Shown here in pieces: positions 1-8,499 of a stretch of DNA of 64,000 bases. Source of the stretch: Bacteroidales bacterium UBA4333 (GTDB lineage: Bacteria > Bacteroidota > Bacteroidia > Bacteroidales > Paludibacteraceae); the NCBI GenBank assembly GCA_002394335.1, contig DGTP01000015.1:1-64000 (forward strand), read 5' to 3'. A model generated the notes under the pieces. The model ran no database searches and was not told the DNA's origin. It was given only the letters and a program-made list of their open reading frames with translations. Position numbers and translations under genes: made by a program. Numbering within the stretch: position 1 is the first letter of the stretch; the number at the start of each line of letters is the position of its first letter.

Positions 1-127
1 CTGAAATCTGAATGCTGAAAACGAAGTTATGAGCTGTCAGCCGTCAGCCGGGTCAGACCTGCATCAGAAAGCTGAAATCTGAATGCTGAAAACTGAATGC
101 TGAAAGCTAAATGCTGAAAGCTAAAAT
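1..127. repeat. Short intergenic tandem repeat block A
   Basis: The spacer before the first gene is built from degenerate copies of a unit of about 10 bases (variants GCTGAAATCT, GAATGCTGAAA, GAAAGCTAAAT), interrupted by a stretch with repeated CAGCC(G/A)T motifs. The segment around 21-40 (ACGAAGTTATGAGCTGTCAG) recurs in block B at about 2080-2099, and the segment 40-72 recurs inside the next coding gene at 511-543. No promoter matching the Bacteroidota consensus is clear here. The function is unknown; the window edge cuts the left side. Confidence 0.85.
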
Positions 128-1162
128 ATGAAAGATATGAAAAAGATATTGGTTTTGATTATCGCTGCAGTAAGCGGCATGAGCGTATGGGCGGACAGTA
201 TCGCCGTCCAAGAAATGGGCATCGAATACTGCTTTCCAAAGACGGAAGCCACAGTAGTAGTGCAATACAAGCAAGAGGTCTTCCACCCCGGCAAATACGC
301 CGCTTGGGCGCAACCCCTCTTAGGCATAGACGAGCAGATCAGCCGGGACACCACCGTCACCTCCGTCCGTTCGGCAAAGATACAGACCCGCGCCGTAGCC
401 GACAGATCACGCGTCTATACCGTACATCCTGAGAGCGGCAGAGAGATGCAACTGCTCAACGTGAGCCGCGAAGGCATACTCCTGGGATACAACATCGCCG
501 CCAGCCAACAGCCGTCAGACGGGTCAGACCTGCATCAGAGAGCCGACCGGACAACAAGCCGCTCGCCGAAGGTGGTGCCGCTTCTGGAAGCCACCTTCAA
601 GAACGACACCGCGCTCTACCAAGCCAAGGCTGTTGCCAAGCAGATATTCCAGCTGCGCGACAACCGCGCCTACCTGCTCTCCGGCGAAATGGAGAATATG
701 CCCACCGACGGCACAGCCCTCAAAACCCTTCTGGCGGAGATTGACAAGCAGGAGAAAGCGCTGACCGCGCTGTTCACCGGCACCGTAACCACCTCCACCA
801 GACATCTGCGTATCGCTTTCGACCCCGCAAGGGCACAAGACACCCTGATAGCAGTCATCGGCGGGGACAGCCTGCGCCTGAGAGTCGAACCCGAACCGAG
901 AGAGGCAGCCGAAACGGTTGTTGACCCCAAAGCCAAACCCAAGAAGGGGGCTCCCCTGCCCTCGCAGATATACTACAACCTGCCCGGCAGCGCAACGGTG
1001 ACAGTCCTTGCAGGCGGAAAGACACTCACCGAAGAGCAGATCCCCGTGGCGCAGTCGGGCGTGGCTGTGCCGCTCAGCACGGATCTCTTCGAAGGCGGAG
1101 GACTGCACATCGTCTTTGACCCCGAAACAGGAAATATAACCTCTATCAGCCGAGACAAATGA
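128..1162 (+). CDS. DUF4831 family protein
   Basis: A 344-residue predicted exported protein. The N-terminus (lysines, then a hydrophobic run, then a small-residue stretch ending near WA) is a plausible signal peptide, so it should act in the cell envelope. The start at 128 gives MKDMKK; a start at 137 (MKKILV) is equally possible. Overall sequence and position directly before a DUF4835 gene and recN fit the Bacteroidota DUF4831 family, which has no established function. The stop overlaps the next start in an ATGA, indicating translational coupling. Residues about 128-139 are encoded by DNA almost identical to the upstream intergenic repeat (31 of 33 bases), so this part is probably an acquired low-complexity insertion rather than an ancestral domain. 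Confidence 0.75.
   Translation: MKDMKKILVLIIAAVSGMSVWADSIAVQEMGIEYCFPKTEATVVVQYKQEVFHPGKYAAWAQPLLGIDEQISRDTTVTSVRSAKIQTRAVADRSRVYTVHPESGREMQLLNVSREGILLGYNIAASQQPSDGSDLHQRADRTTSRSPKVVPLLEATFKNDTALYQAKAVAKQIFQLRDNRAYLLSGEMENMPTDGTALKTLLAEIDKQEKALTALFTGTVTTSTRHLRIAFDPARAQDTLIAVIGGDSLRLRVEPEPREAAETVVDPKAKPKKGAPLPSQIYYNLPGSATVTVLAGGKTLTEEQIPVAQSGVAVPLSTDLFEGGGLHIVFDPETGNITSISRDK
511..543. repeat. Intergenic-type repeat captured inside the DUF4831 gene
   Basis: These 33 bases match the intergenic segment at 40-72 with two differences. The copy stays in frame and encodes a polar stretch (QPSDGSDLHQ). This is direct evidence that spacer repeat DNA has entered a coding sequence, or the reverse. Confidence 0.85.
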
Positions 1163-2061
1163 AACGATTACTGATATTATTATTTGCAGGACTGGCCGCC
1201 ACCATGCAGGCACAGGAGTTTCACTGCACCGTAACCGTCAACTCCGACCAGATCGAAGGCTCCAACAAACAGGTCTTCCAGACCCTGAAGACCAGTATCG
1301 AGGAATTCATCAACCAGAACAAATGGACTTCCTTCCAGTTCATGGAGCAGGAGAAGATCGAGTGCCAGATGCTGATTGTCGTCAAGGCGGTGGAGGACAA
1401 CCTCTTCACCTGCGAGATGACCCTCCAGAGCCGCCGTCCCGTATGGGGAAGCAACTACTCCACCCCTCTGGTCAACTTCCAGGACAAGAACTTCAATTTC
1501 ACCTATCAGGAGTACGACCAGATCGTCTATCAGCAGAACCAGTTCTCCACCAACCTCACAGCCATGTTAGCCTACTACTGCTATCTGATGATCGGCTATG
1601 ACCAGGACTCGTTCCAGCGTCTGGGCGGCACGCCGTTCTTCCTCATCTGCGAGGAGATAGTCAACGCCTGCCAGTCGGCTTCGATGGGCAACACCGAACA
1701 GAAAGGATGGCTCGCCTTCGACAGCAACCGCAACCGCTACGCCCTGGTGAACAACCTCATCGACGAGGCATTCAAGCCTCTCAGACAGTACTACTACCAG
1801 TACCACCGCCTGGGACTGGACGTTATGGCTGACAATGTCAACAACGGCAGAGCCGCCATCGCCGAAGGAATGGATGTGCTCAAAGAAGCCAACCGCGCCC
1901 GTCCGGCTACCTATATCGTGAGCACCTTCCTCGACGCCAAAGCCGACGAGATCGTGTCGATCTTCGAGCAAGGCACAGCCGACGAGAAAAAGAAAGTATA
2001 TGACCTGCTGATGGCTATCGACCCCACAAGGCAGAATACCTACGACCGCATTAACAAGTGA
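1159..2061 (+). CDS. DUF4835 family secreted protein
   Basis: A 300-residue protein with a clear signal peptide (MKRLLILLFAGLAATMQAQ, cleavage likely after AQA/Q near residue 19). The region from about 20 onward, with many aromatic and Gln residues and the pattern VTVNSDQIEGSNKQVFQTL, is typical of DUF4835, a Bacteroidota periplasmic or outer-membrane-associated family usually encoded just upstream of recN, as here. From memory some annotations link the family to type IX secretion (name PorD); I cannot verify this from sequence and no T9SS core gene lies in the window. It overlaps the previous gene by 4 bases. Confidence 0.85.
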   Translation: MKRLLILLFAGLAATMQAQEFHCTVTVNSDQIEGSNKQVFQTLKTSIEEFINQNKWTSFQFMEQEKIECQMLIVVKAVEDNLFTCEMTLQSRRPVWGSNYSTPLVNFQDKNFNFTYQEYDQIVYQQNQFSTNLTAMLAYYCYLMIGYDQDSFQRLGGTPFFLICEEIVNACQSASMGNTEQKGWLAFDSNRNRYALVNNLIDEAFKPLRQYYYQYHRLGLDVMADNVNNGRAAIAEGMDVLKEANRARPATYIVSTFLDAKADEIVSIFEQGTADEKKKVYDLLMAIDPTRQNTYDRINK

Positions 2062-2065
2062 GAGA

Positions 2066-2173
2066 GGTGAAAGCTGAAAACGAAGTTATGAGCTGTCAGC
2101 CATCAGCCATCAGCCATCAGAAAGCTGAAATCTGAATGCTGAAAGCTGAATGCTGAAAGCTGAAAGCTGAAAA
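2066..2173. repeat. Short intergenic tandem repeat block B
   Basis: The spacer between DUF4835 and recN is nearly all repeat: GAAAGCTGAAA variants, the shared GAAGTTATGAGCTGTCAGCC segment, three tandem copies of CATCAGC, then five or more GCTGAA(A/T)-type units running up to 4 bases before the recN start codon. It is clearly the same family as block A. No separate promoter is visible, so recN is probably read through from upstream. Confidence 0.9.
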
Positions 2174-2176
2174 GGG

Positions 2177-3796
2177 ATGTTGAAACATTTACACATACAG
2201 AACTACGCGCTGATAAGCCGGCTGGATATTGATTTCGGCGAAGGCTTCTCGGTGATGACCGGCGAGACCGGCGCCGGCAAGAGTATTATCCTCGGCGCGC
2301 TGGCACTGGTGCTCGGCGCACGCGCCGACAGCAAGGCGATCACCGACGGTGAAGACAAGTGTATTATCGAAGCCACATTTAATGTACAAAGGGACGATGT
2401 ACGATGTACGAAGGAGGTAATTATCCGCCGCGAGCTATACCGCAACGGAAAGAGCCGTTCGTTCGTGGACGACAGCGTGGTGAGTCTCGCCGAGTTGAAG
2501 ACACTCTCCACGCAGCTGATCGACATCCACTCGCAGCATGCCAACCTGATGATTGAGAATGCAGCCTTCCAGCTGGAGGTGGTGGACGCCGTCGCCAAGA
2601 ACAAACAGATCCTCTCGCACTACAGCGAACAATACAACCACTGGCAAGAGACCAGGCAGACATACGAGCATCTGAAAGCCCTCGCCCAAAAGAGCCGTGA
2701 CGATCAAGACTATACCGCCTATCGCCACCAGCTCCTGGACGAAGCGGGGCTGGAGGACAAAGACGAACTGGAGACACTGGAACAGGAACACTACCGCCTG
2801 AGCCATGCCGAAGAGATCCTGTCTGCCTTGCGGACAGCTGCCGAAGCCCTCAACGGAGAGCAACACAGCGCCATCGACGCACTGCGGAGCTGCCGGATAG
2901 AAACGATCGCCCCGGAGCTGCAGGAGCGGATAGAGAGTGCCCGTATCGAACTGCAGGACATCGCAGAGGAAGCCGGACGGATGGCGAACAGGATAGAGAT
3001 CAACCCCGAACGGCTGCAATGGGTGGAAGAGCGGATCGTGCAGATCCGGGGACTGCTCCACAAGTTCAATATGGAGCGCATAGAAGACCTGATCACCCTG
3101 CGGGACGAACTGGCAGAGCAGTTGCAGAAGACCGGCAGTCTGGACTTCGAGACGGCACAGGCGGAGAAAGCCATGAACGAAGCCCGGACAGAACTATCCC
3201 GCCGCGCCGAAGCCCTCACCAAGAGCCGCAAGGGAGCGGTGGAAGAGATATGCCGGAAACTGACAGACGGACTCAACCGCCTGGCCGTACCGCACGCCAA
3301 GATAGACATCGACATCCGTCCGTCGGAGGACTTTACGCCTACCGGCAGAGACGAGGTGGAGATACTCTTCGCCGCTAACCTGAACCAGAGTCTGAGAGCA
3401 GTGAGCGAAGTAGCCTCCGGCGGCGAGATTAGCAGGCTCATGCTTTGTATCAAAGCACTCATTGCCGGCACCATGGGACTGCCCACTATCATCTTCGACG
3501 AGATAGACACCGGCGTGAGCGGCGCTATAGCCACACGGATGGCGGCTATCATGCTCGAGATGGCACGCAACAGGCAGATCATCGCTATCACCCACCTGCC
3601 GCAGATTGCCGCCATGGGCGAAAACCACTACAAGGTCTATAAAGCCGACACCGACACACGCACAGAGACCAATATCCGCCGGCTGACGGACGAAGAAAGG
3701 GTAACCGAGATAGCCGCCATGCTCAGCGGAAAAGAGATTTCCGAATCCGCACTCAAAACGGCTCAGGAACTCTTGTCAAAGAGAGATAACATATAA
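2177..3796 (+). CDS. recN: DNA repair protein RecN
   Basis: SMC-like ATPase of 539 residues that acts early in double-strand-break repair by homologous recombination. Walker A (GETGAGKS) is at residues 29-36, a central coiled coil spans roughly 150-370, the ABC signature (VASGGEISRLM) is near 410-420 and Walker B (IIFDEIDTG) near 437-445. The gene begins directly after repeat block B. Residues about 69-80 are encoded by a stretch containing a GTACGAT tandem (2381-2415). In typical RecN this place holds a longer conserved segment between the first beta strands and the RREL...GKSR motif, so a short repeat seems to have replaced native sequence. Function is probably retained because all ATPase motifs are intact. 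Confidence 0.97.
   Translation: MLKHLHIQNYALISRLDIDFGEGFSVMTGETGAGKSIILGALALVLGARADSKAITDGEDKCIIEATFNVQRDDVRCTKEVIIRRELYRNGKSRSFVDDSVVSLAELKTLSTQLIDIHSQHANLMIENAAFQLEVVDAVAKNKQILSHYSEQYNHWQETRQTYEHLKALAQKSRDDQDYTAYRHQLLDEAGLEDKDELETLEQEHYRLSHAEEILSALRTAAEALNGEQHSAIDALRSCRIETIAPELQERIESARIELQDIAEEAGRMANRIEINPERLQWVEERIVQIRGLLHKFNMERIEDLITLRDELAEQLQKTGSLDFETAQAEKAMNEARTELSRRAEALTKSRKGAVEEICRKLTDGLNRLAVPHAKIDIDIRPSEDFTPTGRDEVEILFAANLNQSLRAVSEVASGGEISRLMLCIKALIAGTMGLPTIIFDEIDTGVSGAIATRMAAIMLEMARNRQIIAITHLPQIAAMGENHYKVYKADTDTRTETNIRRLTDEERVTEIAAMLSGKEISESALKTAQELLSKRDNI
2381..2415. repeat. In-frame GTACGAT-type repeat inside recN
   Basis: The stretch reads AATGTACAAAGGGACGATGTACGATGTACGA in part, with tandem 7-base GTACGAT units. 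It encodes VQRDDVRCT, which has no counterpart expected in RecN. It resembles the low-complexity spacer repeats in style but has a different unit from blocks A and B. Confidence 0.65.
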
Positions 3797-3809
3797 AGGA
3801 CTAACGCAC

Positions 3810-5036
3810 ATGAGCTTACCATTAGCAGAGAGACTACGCCCCAAGACACTGAACGAGTATATCGGTCAGCGCCATCTGGTAGGCGAAGGCGCCGTGCTCA
3901 GACAGATGATCGAGAGCGGCACCCTGTCGAGTTTCATCCTCTGGGGACCGCCGGGCGTAGGCAAGACCACCCTTGCCAAGATCATCGCACACGATCTGGA
4001 ACGGCCGTTCTATACCCTGAGCGCGGTGACAAGCGGCGTGAAGGAGGTGAGGGAGGTGATCGACAAAGCCAAACGCTCTGCAGTGATCAACAGCGGTCTC
4101 TTTGCCGCACAGACAGACCAGAGAAGCCCTATCCTCTTCATTGACGAGATACACCGGTTCAGCAAATCGCAACAGGACAGCCTCCTGGGCGCAGTGGAAG
4201 AAGGCGTGGTAACACTGATCGGCGCCACAACCGAGAACCCCAGTTTTGAGGTGATCACCCCCCTCCTGAGCCGCTGTCAGGTGTACGTACTGAAGTCTCT
4301 GGAGAAAGAGGATCTGCTGGAGTTGCTCCACCGCGCGCTGGAGAAAGACGAGATCCTCAGGACACAAGGCGTGGTGGTCAAAGAGACGGAAGCTCTCTTG
4401 CGGTTCAGCGGCGGCGATGCACGCAAACTGCTCAATATACTGGAACTGGTGAGCAACAGCGGCGTGAAAGTGATTGACAACGACACCGTCACCAAGCAGT
4501 TGCAACAGAACCCCGTCGCCTACGACAAAGACGGCGAGATGCACTACGATATTATCTCCGCTTTCATCAAATCCATCCGTGGCAGCGATCCGCAAGCCGC
4601 CGTCTATTGGCTGGCAAGGATGATAGAAGGAGGCGAGGATCCGAAGTTCATCGCCCGCCGGCTCATGATTTCCGCCAGCGAAGATATAGGTCTGGCGAAC
4701 CCCAATGCCATGCTTTTGGCGAACACCTGTTTCGATATTGTCAATAAGATCGGATGGCCGGAGGCACGTATCCCGCTGGCGGAGACAACCGTCTATCTGG
4801 CTACCTCCAAGAAGAACAACTCCGCCTATCTGGCTATCGACAGCGCCTTGCAGACAGTGCGCGAGACGGGCAACCTGCCGGTGCCCCTGCACCTGAGAAA
4901 CGCCCCTACCAAACTGATGAAAGACCTCGGGTATGCCGACGGCTACAAGTATCCGCACGACTATCCCGGACACTGGGTGGAACAACAATATCTGCCGGAC
5001 GAACTCCTCGGAACAGAGTTCTGGCACAAAGACTGA
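3810..5036 (+). CDS. rarA: Replication-associated recombination protein A (RarA/MgsA), AAA+ ATPase
   Basis: 408 residues, the usual length for this clamp-loader-like ATPase that acts at stalled replication forks. Walker A (GPPGVGKTT) is at residues 46-54, Walker B (LFIDEIHRF) near 108-116, a sensor-1 stretch (IGATTENPSF) follows, and the C-terminal tetramerisation part contains DPKFIARRLMISASEDIG. It starts 13 bases after recN and ends 7 bases before hemW, so it belongs to the same transcription unit. Grouping recN and rarA places two recombination or fork-repair genes together. Confidence 0.96.
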   Translation: MSLPLAERLRPKTLNEYIGQRHLVGEGAVLRQMIESGTLSSFILWGPPGVGKTTLAKIIAHDLERPFYTLSAVTSGVKEVREVIDKAKRSAVINSGLFAAQTDQRSPILFIDEIHRFSKSQQDSLLGAVEEGVVTLIGATTENPSFEVITPLLSRCQVYVLKSLEKEDLLELLHRALEKDEILRTQGVVVKETEALLRFSGGDARKLLNILELVSNSGVKVIDNDTVTKQLQQNPVAYDKDGEMHYDIISAFIKSIRGSDPQAAVYWLARMIEGGEDPKFIARRLMISASEDIGLANPNAMLLANTCFDIVNKIGWPEARIPLAETTVYLATSKKNNSAYLAIDSALQTVRETGNLPVPLHLRNAPTKLMKDLGYADGYKYPHDYPGHWVEQQYLPDELLGTEFWHKD

Positions 5037-5043
5037 CAGACCG

Positions 5044-6135
5044 ATGGCAGGTGTGTATATACATATACCGTTTTGCCGCTCACGGTGTTACTACTGCGAT
5101 TTCTACTCCACTACGGCACACTCCCTGCAAAACGCCTACCTGCAGGCATTGGCACAGGAGATCGCACTGAGACGCAACGAGTGGCAGCCGGGAGCAGAAA
5201 CAATCTATTTCGGCGGCGGCACACCAAGCCGGATAGAAGCCGGGGCTATAGTACGGCTCATAGATCTCATAGGAGGCGGAAAGGCAGAGGAGATAACGGT
5301 GGAGGTCAATCCGGGCGATGCCGGCTTGCAGTACCTGCAGACCCTGCGGCAAGGAGGAGTCAACAGACTGTCGATGGGTGTGCAGTCGTTCCACGACGAG
5401 CGGCTGAAGATGATCGGCAGACGGCACAACAGTGCACAGGCGATCAGAGCCGTAGAGACTGCCCGGAAAGCAGGTTTTGACAACCTCTCACTGGATCTGA
5501 TATACGGCTTGCCGGGACAGACGATGACGGAATGGGAAGAGGATATCGACCGGATTCTGGCACTTGCGCCCGAACATATATCCACCTACTGCCTGCAATG
5601 GGAAGAGGGCACAAAACTCTTTGACATGTGGCAGAAAGGAGAGGTTGAACCCTTGGACGAGGAGGTGGAGATGGCGATGTACGACCGGCTCACCGACCAG
5701 CTCAAAAAGGCAGGATACGAGCATTACGAAGTCAGCAACTATGCCAAGCAAGGCTTCCGCTCAAAGCACAACAGTTCGTATTGGAAGGACATCCCCTACG
5801 TGGGGCTCGGCGCGGCAGCGCACTCCTACGACGGTGTGATCAGACGATGGAACCCAAGCGATCTGGACACCTACATATCGCAGATGGCAGAAGCGAGCCG
5901 GACAGGAGTGCTCAAGTATGACTTCGAGCGCCTCGGCGACAACGAACGCTATAATGAATACATAATGCTCTCTCTTCGCACCAAAGAAGGTGCAGAGACA
6001 AACAAAATAAGGAATACGGAAGTGGCGGAGCGGTATATTGCCGAAGGGTTGCTACAACGCGAAAAAGAACGCGTTCGCGCCACACAGAAAGGATTGCATA
6101 TATTAAATCGAATAATAGAAGACTTACTGATATGA
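5044..6135 (+). CDS. hemW: Radical SAM heme chaperone HemW
   Basis: 363-residue radical SAM protein. The start at 5044 gives MAGVYIHIPFCRSRCYYCDF, with the 4Fe-4S-binding CX3CX2C at Cys11, Cys15 and Cys18 directly after the typical VYIHIPFC entry; longer upstream starts overlap rarA and add no conserved sequence. A GGGTPS SAM-binding motif is near residue 59. It lacks the extra N-terminal features of oxygen-independent coproporphyrinogen III oxidase (HemN), so heme-transfer chaperone is the better call. It overlaps the next gene by 4 bases. Confidence 0.93.
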   Translation: MAGVYIHIPFCRSRCYYCDFYSTTAHSLQNAYLQALAQEIALRRNEWQPGAETIYFGGGTPSRIEAGAIVRLIDLIGGGKAEEITVEVNPGDAGLQYLQTLRQGGVNRLSMGVQSFHDERLKMIGRRHNSAQAIRAVETARKAGFDNLSLDLIYGLPGQTMTEWEEDIDRILALAPEHISTYCLQWEEGTKLFDMWQKGEVEPLDEEVEMAMYDRLTDQLKKAGYEHYEVSNYAKQGFRSKHNSSYWKDIPYVGLGAAAHSYDGVIRRWNPSDLDTYISQMAEASRTGVLKYDFERLGDNERYNEYIMLSLRTKEGAETNKIRNTEVAERYIAEGLLQREKERVRATQKGLHILNRIIEDLLI

Positions 6136-8486
6136 CAGAAAACAAAGTCAATGTTTCCAAGAGAAACACGTTCTTAAAATGGTTTTGGGGGATCTTCTTC
6201 GGAGGCATCCTCGCGGTGTTGTTCGTCATCTTTCTCATTAGTATCGGCTGGCTGGGATACATGCCTCCGCTGGAGGAGTTGGAGAACCCGCAGAACAGAA
6301 ATGCGAGTGAGATCTATTCGGCGGACAACAAGACTATCGGCAGATACTACAAGACTGCCAACCGCCTGAGTGTGGACTACGCGGATATTAGCCCGTATAT
6401 GGTCGATGCACTGGTAGCCACCGAGGACGCACGGTTCTACGAGCACATGGGCGTCGATCCCAAGGCGTTGTTCCGCGCAGTATTCAAGTTAGGTAAAGCC
6501 GGAGGCGGCAGTACCCTCACCCAGCAGCTGGCGAAACAACTCTGGTCACAAGGCGGCAAGAGAGGTTTTCACCGAATGTTGCAGAAACCCATCGAATGGG
6601 TGATCGCAGTCAAACTGGAGCGGCTCTACTCGAAAGAGCAGATCATTACAATGTACCTCAACCAGTTCGACTTCCTCTACAACGCCGTAGGTATAGAGAC
6701 CGCCAGTCATGTGTATTTCAACACCACGCCTGCCAAACTCAAGATCGAGGAGGCTGCCATGCTGGTAGGAATGTGCAAAAACCCTTCGCTCTATAACCCC
6801 CTCCGCTACCCCGAACGCGCCAAGAACCGCCGTAACGTGGTGTTCAGCCAGATGGCAAAATACGGATATATAACCCAGGCTGAGTGCGACTCGCTGCAAC
6901 AACTGCCCCTGGTATGCGACTACCACGTGATCGACCATACCAACGGCATAGCCCCCTATTTCCGCGAACACATACGCAAGTATCTGATGGCAGAGAAACC
7001 CAAAGAGAGCGACTATCCGTCATGGAACAAACAACAGTACCGCGTAGATAAGTTCTTGTGGGACAACGACCCCATGTACGGCTTCTGCAACAAGAACACC
7101 AAGCAGAACGGCGAGCACTATAATATCTACACCGACGGTCTGAAGATCTACACGACTCTCGACACCCGCATGCAGCGCTACGCCGAAGAGGCTGTGGAAG
7201 AGCACCTGCGCTATCTGCAGAAAGTGTTCTTCTCCTCCAAGAAAGGCCAGCCCAATGCGCCTTTCTCCAACCAGATCAGCAAGGAGGACGCCGAGCGCAT
7301 TATGGACCGCTCTGTGCGCCAGACCGACCGCTACCGTAGTCTCAAAGCCGAGGGCAAGAGCGAAGAGGAGATCCGCAAGATCTTCGACACACCGGTGGAG
7401 ATGCAGGTATTCGGCTATACCCCCAACCACCGCATCGACACCATTATGTCTCCGCGCGACTCTGTCCGCTGGACCAAATACTTCCTGCGCTGCGGATTTA
7501 TGGCAATGGATCCGAATACAGGCCACGTGAAAGCATATGTAGGCGGCAATGACTTCGACTTCTTCAAGTACGACATGGCTACCATCGGACGCCGCCAGAT
7601 AGGCTCTACCGTGAAGCCTTATCTCTTCGCCTACGGAATGACGGAAGGAATGTGGCCGTGCGAGAAAGTGACAGTAAGCCGTTCTGACGTGACGTTTGAG
7701 AACCCCGGCGGCGGACACTGGACACCGCGTGACGGACACGGAGGCGGTCCGATGACCCTGTCCCACGCTCTGGCTATCTCGTCCAACTGGATGTCTGCCT
7801 ATTTCATGGCAATGTTCGGTCCCGATCCTATCGTCAAACTAATGCGCTCGTTTGGTCTGAAGGGCGATATCGAACCCAACGTAACGATCTGTATGGGTTC
7901 GTGCGAAGTGTCGGTAGAGGAGATGGTCAACGCCTATACGACCTTTGTCAACAAAGGTATCCGCATCGACCCCATGTACATAACCCGTATCGAAGACAAC
8001 ACCGGTAATGTGATCTGCCAGTTCTCGCAACGGGCACACGAAGTCATGGACGAAATCAGTGCAAAGAAGATGGTGTATATGATGAGAGAGGTGGTGACTT
8101 CCGGTACCGGCAGGCGAATGAACAGCATTACTTCCGTACCTATGGCAGGCAAGACCGGAACGACCAACAACAACTCCGACGGATGGTTTGTAGGCTACAC
8201 GCCGCAACTGGTGAGCGGAGCCTGGGTAGGCGGTGAGGACAGATCTATCCACTTCGACTATACAGGAATGGGACAAGGTGCGTCGATGGCATTGCCTATC
8301 GTGGGCAAATTCACCAACAAGTGTTACTCCGACCCCGAACTGGGTTATGACAAATCGATGAAATTCGACTTGGGCGACGACTTCATGGATAACATGAAGA
8401 ACAGTTGCGCCGAGTACTCGGCATTCGACGTCGAGGAGAAGAACTACGAAGTAGCCACAGAAAACGAAAACGAAGAAGAGGAGTAG
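6132..8486 (+). CDS. Class A penicillin-binding protein (bifunctional transglycosylase/transpeptidase, PBP1A type)
   Basis: 784 residues. A single N-terminal membrane anchor lies at about 17-39. The GT51 glycosyltransferase domain follows, with catalytic Glu98 in EDARFYEH and GGGSTLTQQLAKQLW at 124-138. The transpeptidase domain has the nucleophile motif STVK (Ser492-Lys495), SSN (Ser550-Asn552) and KTG (Lys674-Gly676). The C-terminus is an acidic tail. The protein polymerises and cross-links peptidoglycan on the periplasmic face of the inner membrane. It overlaps hemW by 4 bases and is followed after 13 bases by a TPR gene. Confidence 0.96.
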   Translation: MTENKVNVSKRNTFLKWFWGIFFGGILAVLFVIFLISIGWLGYMPPLEELENPQNRNASEIYSADNKTIGRYYKTANRLSVDYADISPYMVDALVATEDARFYEHMGVDPKALFRAVFKLGKAGGGSTLTQQLAKQLWSQGGKRGFHRMLQKPIEWVIAVKLERLYSKEQIITMYLNQFDFLYNAVGIETASHVYFNTTPAKLKIEEAAMLVGMCKNPSLYNPLRYPERAKNRRNVVFSQMAKYGYITQAECDSLQQLPLVCDYHVIDHTNGIAPYFREHIRKYLMAEKPKESDYPSWNKQQYRVDKFLWDNDPMYGFCNKNTKQNGEHYNIYTDGLKIYTTLDTRMQRYAEEAVEEHLRYLQKVFFSSKKGQPNAPFSNQISKEDAERIMDRSVRQTDRYRSLKAEGKSEEEIRKIFDTPVEMQVFGYTPNHRIDTIMSPRDSVRWTKYFLRCGFMAMDPNTGHVKAYVGGNDFDFFKYDMATIGRRQIGSTVKPYLFAYGMTEGMWPCEKVTVSRSDVTFENPGGGHWTPRDGHGGGPMTLSHALAISSNWMSAYFMAMFGPDPIVKLMRSFGLKGDIEPNVTICMGSCEVSVEEMVNAYTTFVNKGIRIDPMYITRIEDNTGNVICQFSQRAHEVMDEISAKKMVYMMREVVTSGTGRRMNSITSVPMAGKTGTTNNNSDGWFVGYTPQLVSGAWVGGEDRSIHFDYTGMGQGASMALPIVGKFTNKCYSDPELGYDKSMKFDLGDDFMDNMKNSCAEYSAFDVEEKNYEVATENENEEEE

Positions 8487-8499
8487 ATATATTATCGCA

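Noticed and set aside
3834..5027. 397-codon minus-strand frame opposite rarA
   Set aside because: It is a shadow of rarA, which has intact AAA+ motifs.
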